The notes: generated by a model from the letters alone, not told the origin. 64,000 bases of DNA from Anodontia alba (GCA_964016985.1 OZ024821.1:91874093-91938092), one strand, 5' to 3'. Numbered from the stretch's first letter, positions 30,317-40,927 are shown. Made by a program: numbers and translations.

Positions 30317-31015
30317 ACTGCAACTCAAATATGTATGTATAGTTAAAAAGAAAACAACAAAAAAGAACACAACTTGTGACCTTATATTTGCATCTAGATG
30401 CATTTAAACAGACTTTCTTATCAAAATCAGACACATGTTCACACATTTTTTCATCTGACATTATAGACATACCTCATCCACAGACAATGGAACACTATCA
30501 TGGTGTCTGTGGCGACGAAACAGTCTCTTCCAAGTACATCCAACTTTGAACATCTCAGAATACTGGCAATGCTGATAGCTATTGTAACTGCAGGCAAATT
30601 AACAGAATTTGACCTGTGACTTGTGCACTGCATAACTAGGTGAGCTAGACCATCCAAAACACCTTTTTCTTCAATATCTTTGAAAATCTTTTGCAGTGAT
30701 AAGAAGTAGTATAGTATATTTTGCACAAGATTATGTAAGAATGTTTAACTATACTGAATCATCAAAACATCCAAATGATTCCTGGCAACAGGTCACTTGA
30801 AACTGCCAAACCAGCAACAACTATTTTCAGCTCATGGACACTCTCAATTGTTATCTAGATGACCTTGAACAAAATAGAAGTTCTACATGTTTCATCCCTT
30901 ATTCAATGCATTGGTACTACAACCTGTGATCTATCATAATCACCAATGATGAGAAGTCTGATACACAAAGATAACCATGCCTAATATTTAGACAATCTAA
31001 TTCTCAGTCATGAAA
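30317..31015. other. Low-repeat region containing a candidate exon
   Basis: No transposable element recognised. Holds the minus-strand candidate exon at 30473-30687. Confidence 0.45.
30473..30687 (-). CDS. Possible internal exon, 215 nt
   Basis: Minus-strand open segment of 71 codons ending ...CLWM-AG before GTATGTC, a good donor (phase 2). The acceptor is CACTGCAAAAG after a moderately pyrimidine-rich stretch. The translation (IFKDIEEKGVLDGLAHLVMQ and later NLPAVTIAISIASILRCSK) looks helical, in the manner of armadillo-type repeats, but no family is recognised. It has the same strand as the 61-kb exon and could be a later exon of that gene. Confidence 0.4.
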
Positions 31016-31226
31016 TTAACCCTTGTCATGCTGAATAAATTAAGACACCCACTTCTAAATGTCAGCCAATCAGATGCCTTGATCGAAATTGTTGACATAA
31101 GTTCATAAACTGAATAGCAAACAGTGCAGATCTAGATCAGTTGGCTTCTGAAGAAGCCAAATGATCTGGATCTACACAGTTTGCAAAGGCAGAGTATATC
31201 CGGGTTCAGCAGGACCTGAGGGTTAA
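31016..31226. mobile_element. F1 element, complete
   Basis: TTAACCCTTGTCATGCTGAA to AGCAGGACCTGAGGGTTAA, hairpin GCAGATCTAGATCAGTTGGC / GCCAAATGATCTGGATCTAC. Confidence 0.9.
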
Positions 31227-31229
31227 GAG

Positions 31230-31388
31230 GACTGGATACACCTAGTAGATTTTTCCTCTATTTTTACAAGGGAGACGACTTCTGTGGCTTCCTGTTTGCT
31301 TTCCAGCACACTAAGCCTATTCTAAGGAGGGGGAAGAAACAGTTTTAGTAGAGTTGCCTATCCAGAGCATATCTGTTTCCCTTAAACT
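31230..31388. mobile_element. F13 element, decayed
   Basis: ACAAGGGAGACGACTTCTGT and TAGAGTTGCCTATCC are the outer arms; CTATTCTAAGGAGGGGGAAG is what is left of the inner hairpin. Confidence 0.55.
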
Positions 31389-31424
31389 ATACCATATTTA
31401 GCATAAATATTCAGACAAGCAGGC
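31389..31424. mobile_element. F6 left end, interrupted by F4
   Basis: TACCATATTTAGCATAAATA and AGACAAGCAGGC stop where F4 begins. Other F6 copies read GGCTTAAGCAAACAG here. Confidence 0.6.
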
Positions 31425-31632
31425 TTAACCCATTTTATACTAAAATCTTCCCCACACTATATATTGGAAGAGTCCAATTTCAGTTTTAGGTATGTCAGGC
31501 TCTGTGATCTAGATATTCCTAGAGAAAAATTTGGCTAAACTATTTGCAAACAGTGGAGACCCTGATCAGACACCGTGGGTTTGCACTGTTTGCTAATTAC
31601 TCTTTTGGGGGTCTCCAAACTAAAATGGGTTC
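31425..31632. mobile_element. F4 element
   Basis: TTAACCCATTTTATACTAAA to AACTAAAATGGGTTCA. K1 arms GCAAACAGTGGAGACCCTGA and GGTTTGCACTGTTTGC, with the tip partly deleted. Confidence 0.85.
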
Positions 31633-31740
31633 AGCAAACCAGGATTTCAGGTTGTTTATTTATTTTTTTTTTTTTTTTTACAAGTTTACATTTATGTAAA
31701 AGTAGTTTGATATGTTCTTTAATTAAATTTGTTCCCTAAA

Positions 31741-32018
31741 TTTGTTGATTGGTTGGTTTGGTGTTTAACAGCCTAGTCAACACTATAAAGGTCATGTTGT
31801 GCCAGGTAGTTTTACCTGGGCAGGCTAAGTGGTTAACCAGTACTTGTGCACATCCTTTCGCCAGAAACTGACAACTACCCTTCAGGAATCCAGGAAGGGA
31901 GAGAATGACCGTAGAAAGTATTTCATGAATAATCTTCATGAAAAGAATGTTGCTGTACCCAGCAGGAGTCGAACCTACTACCACCTGATCACCAGATGGA
32001 TGCTCCTACACTTGCTAT
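31741..32018 (-). mobile_element. tRNA-derived SINE
   Basis: Reverse strand: tRNA-like head with GTAGTAGGTTCGACTCC-type B box, body with AAATACTTTCTACGGTCATT, tail side AACACCAAACCAACC. Same family as the 57.8-kb copy; diverged. Confidence 0.8.
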
Positions 32019-32391
32019 GAATTAACTTCAGAAACAGATAAATCCATCTTTCCAAAAATAATTTGCTAACTGATAGAAATGTTAAAAAAATTAGCAACAA
32101 CTTGATGTTTTAAGTAAAACAGTAAAGTTATCATATCAGCTATTAAAAATAACATCAGTCAAAGCAAGTAAATATATGTAGATAGATACTATTGCTCAAG
32201 ATAAACAAGTGGGTAATTATATTGCCAAACATATATGTTGTATATCCAAATGACTCCGTCTTTTGACTCCAAGTAGTGAAATACAGGAATCCAAGAATGC
32301 ATATATTTACATAAGTTATCTAGCTGTGATTTTGCTTTCCCAAATGAGGTTTTGAAACCTATATAATTTTCCACATATACACATTTAATAC
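32019..32391. other. Region without recognised gene
   Basis: No family or exon recognised. Confidence 0.4.
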
Positions 32392-32608
32392 TACCATAAT
32401 AACCCTAAGTACTGGGACAGAGAGGCCTGAGCAAACAGTGTAGACCCAGATCAGATGCCACAGAATGTGGCATCTGATCAGGGTCTACACTGTTTGCCAC
32501 TCATCCAGCAATTTTTAGAAATATCAACAGGTAGTAAAATAGCATTGTTAATTTTTTAGGACAAGAATGGTATGATTTAAGGTGTCCAAATATTTAGGGT
32601 AAATACAT
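32392..32608. mobile_element. F6 element, complete
   Basis: Good reference copy: ATAATAACCCTAAGTACTGG, K1 hairpin GTAGACCCAGATCAGATGCC / GGCATCTGATCAGGGTCTAC, CACTCATCCAGCAATTTTTA, then TTAAGGTGTCC and ATATTTAGGGTAAATAC. Confidence 0.88.
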
Positions 32609-33153
32609 ACTTAAAGTGAATTTGGACTGCCTGACAGAGATAAATTAACATACTTTGCAAAATAGACAGACTGGACAAAATGATGCAAAATCACTTGGTG
32701 ATTGGGAATGACCCCATTTAATCAATCATGCCTGAGCAAACATTGAAGAGCCAGATCAAACTGCTCCTATATACTCTAAATAAATGGACATAGTGAACTG
32801 TGCAGATCGGTGTAAAACCAGATCAGGGTTTACACTTTTGCAATTCTGTTATATTTTATACACTTCTCTCAAGTAGAGTAGACCCCTTTTCTGAAGGGAG
32901 GCAAAAAATGTTTTAACAGAGTTACCTCCCCTGAAAGTTTATCCACTTGCTTCAAATATGTACAAGACTTAGGATTTCAAATCTGCAACCACTTTTTTAT
33001 CTTTAAACATCCTAACAACTTTTAAAGCTTTTTTTTTTTTTTTAATGTTTGTTTTAGAAACAAAACCCAGTTAGTAGCCCTTAAGGCCACCAAAGTTCCA
33101 CTTTATGAAAACATGTTATTGTAAATATATTGATTTTAATGATTTTTATTACT
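32609..33153. other. Mostly unassigned, with K1 and F13 scraps
   Basis: 32733-32850 holds decayed K1 arms (GAGCAAACATTGAAGAGCC, CAGATCAGGGTTTACAC). 32868-32955 looks like the right half of F13 (GAGTAGACCCCTTTTCTGAA, AGAGTTACCTCCC). Confidence 0.5.
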
Positions 33154-33366
33154 TTAACCCTTATCCTGCTGTTCACAACAACCCCTACCTTTGCAAACAG
33201 TGCAGATCCAGATCAGATGGCTTTCTAGAAGCCATCTGATCAGGATTTACACTGTTTGTCATTCAGTTTGTGAATTTTAACGAAAACATTATATGATGTA
33301 ATTTGATTGGCTAATAGTCAGAACTGGGTGTGGTTAATTAAATTATTCAGCAGGATAAGGGTTTAA
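33154..33366. mobile_element. F1 element, variant
   Basis: TTAACCCTTATCCTGCTGTT to CAGCAGGATAAGGGTTTAA; hairpin GCAGATCCAGATCAGATGGC / GCCATCTGATCAGGATTTAC. Diverged subgroup with a different tip. Confidence 0.87.
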
Positions 33367-33415
33367 CACTGACAGACTCTATTATATATCAACCTAAACT
33401 ACTACCCTATTTATC

Positions 33416-33478
33416 CTTTGTTTGGCTGAGTTTACGCCCCAGTCAACACTTTTAAGGTCATGTTGAGCTGGTCACAAC
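33416..33478 (-). mobile_element. SINE tail-side fragment
   Basis: TTTGGCTGAGTTTACGCCCC and GTCATGTTGAGCTGGTC match the tail side of the SINE family. Confidence 0.6.
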
Positions 33479-33770
33479 ATTTTATACACATCATCTGATG
33501 TGGGCCTGCACTATTTGCTCAGGCCTGTCACAATACTTAGAGTAAATATGGTAATCTTTCTCAACATTCCTATTTCGGTCAGAATGATAAACAGAATTAC
33601 CATATTTCAGTATGTATTCTGACAGACAGGCCTGGGCAAACAATGTAGACCCAGATGAGATGCCGCAGAAAATGTAAATTGTACATGTTCAAATTTTATT
33701 ACAAGCATGGTAAAGAGTTGAGGTGTCCATTACTGTCCAAATACTTTGACTAAATACGGTATGATGGATA
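33479..33770. mobile_element. F6 fragments
   Basis: 33479-33553 has CATCTGATGTGGGCCTGCAC, TTTGCTCAGGCCTGTC and AATACTTAGAGTAAATATGG. 33598-33762 has GGCCTGGGCAAACAATGTAG, AAAGAGTTGAGGTGTCC and TTTGACTAAATACGGTA, with one core arm deleted. Confidence 0.7.
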
Positions 33771-33938
33771 TTTTATATGCATATTTTTTTCCATGAAAAC
33801 ATACCAAAAAGAGATACATCTAATGGCATTCCTTAGGGTATGTTTTTGTGAAGAAAAAAGAACAGTAAATATTTGTATCTGCAAAATAGTTTAATCTGTA
33901 ATTCTCTATCATGCAAAAATTCTGAATATCACATTATG

Positions 33939-34115
33939 CATAGCTCCAGATAAGAGGGGGTATTTTCTCATTTCTTCACGAAAACAAATGTTGTGGGTAC
34001 TCATTAGAAGCATCTCAGCAAAGCACTTCTAATGTGTACCCACAGCATATGTTTTCATGGAGAAATAAGATAAATATCAATACTTTTTGGTAGAAAAAAA
34101 TAAATTAGGTGTTAT
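33939..34115. mobile_element. F8 element
   Basis: CATAGCTCCAGATAAGAGGG at the left; core ATGTTGTGGGTACTCATTAG with CTTCTAATGTGTACCCACAG. The right end has decayed. Confidence 0.82.
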
Positions 34116-34136
34116 ACATCTCTTTCAACTTTATTT

Positions 34137-34420
34137 TGTTTTTGTGCTGAGGTTTTATTGCCCCATCAACCCATTGGGGTCATGTCAAGCATGGTCAGTT
34201 TACCTAATCAAACTTTTTCCTGGGCAGGCTTAGTTCTCTAAGTGGTTAACCAGTACTTGTGCACATTCTTTCACCAGAAACTGACAACATTACTGCCTTT
34301 CTTGAATCAGCAGAAGGGAGAGAATGACAGTGGAAAATATTTCATGGTCAATCTCAACGAAACCCACAACCTCCTGCTCACCAGTCGGACGCGCATCTGA
34401 CTGAGCCACTGAGGCCAGAC
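34137..34420 (-). mobile_element. tRNA-derived SINE with 12-bp duplication
   Basis: Reverse strand starts with the tRNA-like head (A box in AGTGGCTCAGTCAGATGCGC). A short deletion removes the G-rich block after the B box. TCAACTTTATTT is present at 34125-34136 and 34421-34432, a 12-bp target duplication as expected for LINE-driven insertion. Confidence 0.88.
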
Positions 34421-34490
34421 TCAACTTTATTTAAGTCATATTGAGGTGGAAACTAAAAATGTATGTCTGTCAAACATTATGCATCTATCC

Positions 34491-34717
34491 ATCCATCCAT
34501 TTGACACACATTTTTGTGAGCAAGCTATCTTGATAACTGTTTGAGCTAAGGGCCTCGAAACTTGCCTCGAAAATTGGTGAAACTTACTAGGGCTGGATAG
34601 AAGATCACTTCATTAACTTTTGAAAAAAAATCAGGTTTTGTGAGCGTTATGTCCCTTTTTAAACTTTGTCATTTTGTAGGGACAAGCACATGGATAGATG
34701 GATGGATGGATCATCCA
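34491..34717. mobile_element. Element flanked by inverted ATCC/GGAT tracts
   Basis: (ATCC)n at 34494-34510 faces (GGAT)n at 34692-34712. CTTGCCTCGAAAATTGGTG and GCGTTATGTCCC lie between. Structure suggests a small foldback element; no superfamily recognised. Confidence 0.55.
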
Positions 34718-35069
34718 AAAGCAATATGTTCCAACTTCTTTGAAGTTGGGGGCATAAAAACTGGAGGGCCATGGGCCACGGCTTGTTCACCTGAGTGAAA
34801 CAGCTACTGCGGATATGCAGATGTTATGCAACATTTTTTCCAATCCTTGCATTGCAACTTATGGAAGGATCATCATTTGAGCAGTTCTTGGTTTTGAAGA
34901 AAGTGTTGTTTTTTTTTTTGTTTTTTTTTTTTATTATTATTTTACCATATGTGGGCATGACAGTCAATGGAGCATGACCATTTGAACAAACTCTCAATCC
35001 AGTTTCAACCATTTCACCAATCATGAAATTTGGTGGATATTGGCCAAGCAATTTCTGAAGAGAAGTTGT

Positions 35070-35269
35070 TTAACTCTTTCACTGCCACAGGCGATAATAA
35101 TAAGCTTTTGCAAACGGCATAGATCCAGATGAGACAGTCTCATCTGGATCTATGCTGTTTGATATTCAGTCTTTCAATTTTACATATAATAGTCTTTCCA
35201 AGCAGCAGTTTGTTAAAATAAAAAAGCAGACAACAAATGTTGTCTGAAATTTAGCACCGAAAGAGTTAA
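35070..35269. mobile_element. F14 element (K1-like core) nested in M2
   Basis: TTAACTCTTTCACTGCCAC to GCACCGAAAGAGTTAA on TTAA. Hairpin GCATAGATCCAGATGAGAC / GTCTCATCTGGATCTATGC. Distinct ends, familiar core. Confidence 0.85.
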
Positions 35270-35604
35270 CAATGTCATGATTAAAATTATTCATATATAC
35301 AGCAAAGGGGCAGGAGAAGATAACCATTGCAGAATAACATTTTGATTGTATCTTAAAGCTTTCGCTACTTCAAACATGTATTGTAAGTTTTAGACACTTC
35401 AACTATTTTGTTTTGTGTGTGTGTTCATTGCTCTCAAGAATCATTATTTTTATAATCTTCACAAGAACACAGGGACTTGCCAAGCTCTCCTCTTTATTGA
35501 ATAAGTAAAGAAATGATCGGAGAAGAGGTATTTCAATTGCACTCCCACCAATGCTACATATCCTATGTCTCTTTATAAGGCCAGAAAAAGACAAGCTAAA
35601 CAGG

Positions 35605-35722
35605 GTCTTCTTTCCCTGCTGGTGCAAAACAGTGTCTTCTTTCCCTGCTGGTGTGCAAAAGGGTCCTTTTACCCTGCTACCATGCTTCACAGGCTCTTCT
35701 TTCCCTGCTGGTGCTTCAAAAA
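35605..35722 (+). repeat. Minisatellite, ~35-bp units
   Basis: CTTCTTTCCCTGCTGGTG occurs near 35607, 35635 and 35696, with a diverged fourth unit (TTTTACCCTGCTACCATG) between. Confidence 0.8.
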
Positions 35723-36106
35723 TATCCTACTTCAAAATTTTGCCAAGCAACCAAACAAAATAACCACTAGTCATAAAACACATAAACTTGGTAGACAATC
35801 ATCAAATGATCATAACTGCCAAATATGGTTCATATCACTTTATATATTATGGAGAAAATGCAATTTAACTATTGTCCCATTATAAGTCTACGGGACCTTT
35901 CAGTTGTCACAGCAACCAAACAAAAAGGCAGATCATCATAATTTTAGCTATTTTTAACACCCCACCCCCCACCCCACCCACCCCCCAAAGCAACATTCCT
36001 ACCTAATTAGGGACAAAGGCTTTGGAGGAGTTGTCATTTTAAGGTGTTAATGGATGGTCAGACAGACAACGGACAAAAAGTGATCACTTTTGCTCAGGTG
36101 AGCTAA

Positions 36107-36446
36107 AAAAAACACCACATTATCTGGAGCTATGTCATATGGGTATGCAAATAATAGGGAAACTGACAACTGTTGAATTACATAAAAGCAGGGATACCCT
36201 ATCTCTTAAATATTTTTGACCTGATAACAGTTTGATAAGATATCAGATGAATTTCATTCATTTCCGTTTTACTAAAATAAAGGGTCAACAGTCATCAAAC
36301 CAGTATAATATGACGCCAATATTCTTTTTATCAATACAACCTGCTCACCTTCTGATGTGAAGGAAGAGAAAATCAAGGGCATCTAAATCTGAATCTTAAT
36401 GCTTACTGCACCATTCAAAATTGTTGCATAATGGAATTCTCATTTT
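36107..36446. other. Region without recognised gene
   Basis: No family or exon recognised. Confidence 0.4.
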
Positions 36447-36564
36447 TTAAAAATTTCAATGGAGACAATTTGCATGAAATGTCAAAACCTGTTTTCTGGG
36501 AAACATAAGAAAAATATTTCAAAATGTTGGCTGCTGAATTTGCCCAGAGAGTGGTAATGGTTAA
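36447..36564. mobile_element. F5 right half
   Basis: CAATGGAGACAATTTGCATG, CAAAACCTGTTTTCTGGG and GAGTGGTAATGGTTAA. The left half is missing. Confidence 0.8.
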
Positions 36565-36659
36565 TGACCCACTATAACAGTTACTTTCATGACTACATAG
36601 AAAAACAAGGTCTTATAAAACATAAAAATTCAACTAAATTTCAGATGCATGAATCAATA

Positions 36660-36870
36660 CTGTATTTACCCTAAGTATTCAGACAGACAGCTCTGAGCAA
36701 ACATTGTAGACCCAGATCAGACACCACAACATCTGATCAGGGTCTACGCTGTTTGCCACTAATCCAACAGTATTTAGCCACATCAACAGGTAGCAAAATT
36801 GACTTGGTCAAATTTTAGGACAAGTATTATAAGTCGCTTCAATCAGATGTCAGAATATTTGCAATAAATA
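36660..36870. mobile_element. F6 element
   Basis: CTGTATTTACCCTAAGTATT; hairpin with GTAGACCCAGATCAGACACC and ATCTGATCAGGGTCTACGC; CACTAATCCAACAGTATTTA. The right end is decayed. Confidence 0.82.
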
Positions 36871-37006
36871 GGTTAGATTTTGGATACACAAATCAAAAAG
36901 TAAGAAGATACCTTACCACATATGTACACCTCGAGACAGACCTGTGCATCTGTACAGTTTGATCAGTGTGTACAGTATCTCTAGCATATGGTCAATAAAG
37001 CCCATA

Positions 37007-37230
37007 TACACCACAACCTCTTTATAACACAGTTCATTATAGCACAGTTTTGGATATAACACGGTTCAAAGATGGATCCCAAAAATGCATAGATTATATT
37101 GAAAAATGACCATAAATGGTCATTTTTCAATATAATCTATACATTTTTGTTTGGATATAACACGGTTGTTTAACTAGCACAGTTTATGCTATCGACTCTG
37201 ACAATAGTGTTTTAAAGAGGTTGTGGTGTA
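37007..37230. mobile_element. F12 palindromic element
   Basis: TACACCACAACCTCTTTATA and TTTAAAGAGGTTGTGGTGTA are inverted ends. Centre AAAAATGACCATAAATGGTC within a longer hairpin (37083-37148). Confidence 0.88.
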
Positions 37231-37291
37231 CTGTGCATGTGAACAATATAATGTAAATGCATATGCTGATCTGGATTTGTGTATGAATAGG

Positions 37292-37294
37292 CAC

Positions 37295-37325
<31 letters not shown>

Positions 37326-37327
37326 TT
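37292..37327 (+). repeat. T-rich homopolymer tract
   Basis: Runs of T with a single C. No tail of a recognised element adjoins it. Confidence 0.9.
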
Positions 37328-37514
37328 GCTTCTCAGCCCATATATTAAGACATTACAATGAATCATAATAACTCATAAATAAAGCTTTGCTTATGGCTAT
37401 ATATGAATCAAATTATATATATTGATGAACTCAGACGTTTTAAAGCCTGAATGGCAGTTGACCTTGACAAGTTGTGAGAAAGAAAAAAATGTTGTTCATC
37501 TTGATATAGGGTAA

Positions 37515-37655
37515 TTATGGTTAGAACACTAGGCTTAACAATTCATCCAAATCATCTCACTGCAGATGACTTGAATGAAACATGAAACCATGTTTACTTG
37601 GAAAAATAAGAAAAATATTACTCATTTGTAAACTGCTATCTTTTGCACATGGAGG
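37515..37655. mobile_element. F5-like element, strongly decayed
   Basis: CTTAACAATTCATCCAAATC, CAGATGACTTGAATGAAACA and ACTTGGAAAAATAAGAAAAA keep the F5 order only loosely. Confidence 0.45.
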
Positions 37656-37709
37656 GTGAATGACTCCCTTTGTAAAATGGATCATTGCAGCATGTTTTCA
37701 GATATGCTG

Positions 37710-38145
37710 TAATAACCCTAAGTACTAGGACAGACAGGCTTATGCAAACAGTATAGACCCTGATCAGATGCCACAGAATGCTGCATCTGATCAGGGTTTA
37801 CACTGTATGCCACTCATCCAGCAATAATTTAGATGTATTAACCCTTACAACTCCAAGAAAACCTGCATCTGAAAATGTCGTCCGTTTATGTCATCTGCTG
37901 AATATTCTTGCAAACTTTTCAAACCTATTTTTGCATACAGGCAAAATGTGTGGACCCAGATCAGACTGCTCCTAAAGGAGCAGTCTGATCTGGGTCCACA
38001 CTGTTTGCAAAAATTACTTTTAAAATCACAAGCAGATGACAAGGCAGCCGAGAATTGTTGTGACTGGCAGTTTAAGGGTTAACAAGTAGTAGAATGGATT
38101 CTTCAAATTTTAGGACAAGTATGGTAAGCAGTTAAGAAGTCCAAT
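37710..38145. mobile_element. F6 element with a nested F2
   Basis: ATAACCCTAAGTACTAGGAC, complete K1 hairpin, then F2 at 37838-38082, then AAGTAGTAGAATGGATTC and ACAAGTATGGTAAG. Removing F2 with one TTAA restores the F6 text ATTAACAGGTAG seen at 42045. Confidence 0.87.
37838..38082. mobile_element. F2 element, complete, nested in F6
   Basis: TTAACCCTTACAACTCCAAG to GGCAGTTTAAGGGTTAA, inverse orientation to the 15.6-kb copy. Perfect inner hairpin AGACTGCTCC / GGAGCAGTCT. Confidence 0.92.
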
Positions 38146-38164
38146 ATGGAAATATGACTCTCTG

Positions 38165-38342
38165 GACTAATTCAGCAGATGACAAAATGATGATAGTTTT
38201 CATATTTTTCCCAGAGAACAGGATTTGACATTTCATGCAAATTGTCTCCATTGGAGACATAAACCCATTTTCTGGAAAAAATAAGAAAAAATATTTTACT
38301 ATGTTGTCTGTTAAAAATTTTACCCAGAGTGCTACGCATTAA
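38165..38342. mobile_element. F5 element
   Basis: TAATTCAGCAGATGACAAAA, hairpin TTTGACATTTCATGCAAATT with shortened partner, right end TACCCAGAGTGCTACGCATT. Lies in reverse orientation to the 28.9-kb copy. Confidence 0.8.
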
Positions 38343-38494
38343 AGATGAACCCCAAGCATTTTGTATCCAGACAAAAATGTACAGATTATATAGAAAAATT
38401 ACCATTCATGGTCATTTTTCTATGTAATCTATACATTTTAATTTTGTTTAGATAACACAGTTTTAGCTTTGGATTATTAAGTGGTTGTAGTGTA
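38343..38494. mobile_element. F12 element, left end lost
   Basis: GACAAAAATGTACAGATTAT with TAATCTATACATTTTAATTT as hairpin arms; right end AAGTGGTTGTAGTGTA. It starts where F5 ends. Confidence 0.75.
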
Positions 38495-38941
38495 TAGCCA
38501 TGATTATCGTGCCCTATTTCTGAAAGCAATATAAATTCAAATTCCTCCATGAATCATCATCAACATACCTATACATCACTATGGGGCTAATTACTAGGTG
38601 ACACCATTTTACTCTTTGATCCACATAAAACCTGAGATGCTGCCCCAGAGGAACACAAATAATCTGAAATTACAGCCTCTTTCAATTGAATTCATTCTAT
38701 GAGGCTGTGAGCATGAATCTTGCTCAAGTGAATAGAGTGTTTCAGAGATCTGAGTGTATAGACAGACAAGGCGGGTATTCTGAAGGTATTTTTTGCACCA
38801 AAACATATGCTGTGCATTCTCATCAGAAATGACTGGCAAAAGTGATGCAACCTACATTTTGGTGTAAAAATGACATACACCTGAGAATAAAAATAACAAA
38901 AATTATCCAAAATTATTTGCAACAGGTAATATATGATCTGA
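38495..38941. other. Region without recognised gene
   Basis: Two overlapping minus-strand ORFs of 76-86 codons lie here (38609-38952) without splice signals or recognisable motifs; not called. Confidence 0.35.
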
Positions 38942-39160
38942 AGTGGCACCATAGCTGAGCAGTCAAAGTATTTGACTATGGTACTGGACGGTTGTGGATT
39001 TGAGCATGGCTAAGACCATGTACTGAAAAAAAATCTGTATTACCCAGCAATGATTGAGTACCCTTCGAGAGACAGTTAAAGACAATGAAAGGAGAAGATT
39101 GATACCCATCTTCCATATTCTGTGCCAAAGACACCCACCATCCAAAGGATAGCCAAGCAT
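38942..39160 (+). mobile_element. Possible second tRNA-derived SINE family
   Basis: ATAGCTGAGCAGTCAAAG resembles an A box and GGTTGTGGATTTGAGC a B box, about 38 bases apart, as in a tRNA head. No tail or duplication found. Confidence 0.5.
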
Positions 39161-39164
39161 GCAA

Positions 39165-39250
39165 AAGTCTTCATGCAGACAAGGAAGACTCTGATCAGAC
39201 TGCACAGATGTGAAGTCTGATCTGAGTCTTTGTTGGGTGTACATCGAAAG
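39165..39250. repeat. Hairpin with GATCAG arms
   Basis: AGACTCTGATCAGACTGCAC pairs with GAAGTCTGATCTGAGTCTT. Similar to the small hairpins near 14.0 and 45.7 kb. Confidence 0.55.
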
Positions 39251-39282
39251 ATACTTTCTCACATTGCAGCTCATATGGTTTG

Positions 39283-39510
39283 CTAACCCATTGTAGACTG
39301 AATGAACTCCCCCACACTATATATTGGAAGATTCTAATTTCGATTTTAGGTATGTCAGGTTATGTGATTTAGATATTCCTTGAGAATAATGGTTGAACTA
39401 TTTGCTAACAGTGGAGACCCTGATCAGACTCCACATACTGCAGCATCTGATCTGGGTCTGCACTGTTTGCCAATTATCCTTTTAGGGGCTTCCAGACTAC
39501 AATGGGCTAA
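39283..39510. mobile_element. F4 element with CTAA duplications
   Basis: CTAACCCATTGTAGACTGAA to CTACAATGGGCTAA; both four-base flanks are CTAA. K1 hairpin GAGACCCTGATCAGACTCC / GCATCTGATCTGGGTCTGC. Confidence 0.88.
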
Positions 39511-40036
39511 TGCTGATTATTAGTCAATAATCTGGGTGCATATCTGTTTTGAAGATTGTTGTAGATTTTATAGATGAGACAGTGTCCATAAAATATTTAC
39601 TTTCCAAACAAGGTGTTGTTTTTAGATATCTTGAGTGTGAACTGTAAATTACAGGCTCCATAAAGTTTGACTATTTTTCATAACCATCATGACTTGTATT
39701 TTATTGTATGAACTAAATAACCTACTCATTATACCAAACTTTGATGCCAACCAACAGGAATTAGTATTTAGTCACAAGAAGATGTGTCAATAAGCAGTGC
39801 TTCCACCCCCAACCCTCCCTGCAAGCCAAAACAAAAACGTAAGGGATGGTTGGATGGACAACGTGAAAACAGTAGTATCATCATGACCTGCCCCTTAACA
39901 AACACAGTCTGCAGAGGGGATAATAAGGAAACTGGCAACTAGGAAATTTTGGGTAGGGGATTGATCTAGAATTTTTTGATTTTCAGAAAGGGGAGTTCAT
40001 AAATAATGATCACTTTTTGCCTAAAAGTTTGAGTAC
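39511..40036. other. Region without recognised gene
   Basis: No family or exon recognised. Confidence 0.4.
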
Positions 40037-40246
40037 TGTAATTACGCTAAGTATTCGGACAGACAGGCCTGAGCAAACAGCATAGACCATATCTGAAGCT
40101 GCAGAAAGTGGCATCAAATCAGGAGATAGCACTGCTTGAGCAGGTCTGAGATAGTATTACATCAACAGGTAGTAAAGTAGACTTGTTCAAAGTTTAGAAC
40201 AAGTTTGGTAAGGAGTTAAAGTGTCCAAATACTTAGGGTAAATACA
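40037..40246. mobile_element. F6 element
   Basis: GTAATTACGCTAAGTATTCG to TACTTAGGGTAAATAC. Keeps the AAGGAGTTAAAGTGTCC site that is occupied by F1 in the 25.4-kb copy, so it serves as an empty-site reference. The core is decayed. Confidence 0.82.
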
Positions 40247-40272
40247 TGATGATCTGGAAACCATAAAACTTA

Positions 40273-40458
40273 TATTAGCATGCTTGGTAAAAATTTCAGC
40301 GGACGGCATTTTGAAATATTTTTTCTTATTTTCCCCAGAAAATGGGCTTTGACATTTCATGCACATTGCCTCCTAAGAGGAGAAGCCTATTTTCTTGGAA
40401 AAGATAGTAAAAATATTATTGATTTGTCATCTGCTGAATATGCCCAAAGAATGTATAA
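40273..40458. mobile_element. F5 element
   Basis: TAGCATGCTTGGTAAAAATT, TTTGACATTTCATGCACATT, CATCTGCTGAATATGCCC. Right core arm shortened. Confidence 0.78.
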
Positions 40459-40717
40459 ATAAAAAAAATTACAAAATCTGCTGAAAATTTTAAGGCAAAT
40501 AAATACAATATCACACAAACCTGTCTCTGATTCTGTAAATGACAATTCCTTTTCATGTTATCCATCATGGAAAATAATAGGGTAAATTATTAAGTTTGCA
40601 ACCAATATTTATGAACTTGCTTTTCATCTTAGAGCTTTCCATAGGAAAAACACAAACTGAAGTGAAGCACATCCAGTCTTGATCCACCTTCAGTTTTCTT
40701 CTTCTGTCAAAATAACT
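40459..40717. other. Region without recognised gene
   Basis: A minus-strand ORF (40864-40565) crosses from the next F6 and is not supported as a gene. Confidence 0.4.
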
Positions 40718-40927
40718 TACCATATTTCCTCTAAATATTGGGATACCGTAATGATTTACCATACTTCTAAAATTTGAACATGTCCATTTTACTACCTGTT
40801 GATCAGTCTTAAAACTGCTTGGCAAACATTGGAGACCTTGATCAGATGCTGCAGAATGCAGCATCTGATCAGGGTCTCCACTGTTTGCTCAGACCTGTCT
40901 ATCCGAATACTTAAGGTTATTATGGTA
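40718..40927. mobile_element. F6 element, complete
   Basis: TACCATATTTCCTCTAAATA to AATACTTAAGGTTATTATGG. K1 hairpin GGAGACCTTGATCAGATGCT / AGCATCTGATCAGGGTCTCC. Confidence 0.87.

Larger units (their letters stand above)
34764..36106. mobile_element. Element with M1-type ends (M2)
   Basis: Starts AGGGCCATGGGCCACGGC, with TTCACCTGAG soon after, and ends TTTTGCTCAGGTGAGC. Same terminal signals as M1 but a different interior, including an F14 insertion, a ~35-bp tandem repeat and C-rich sequence near 35960. Confidence 0.65.
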
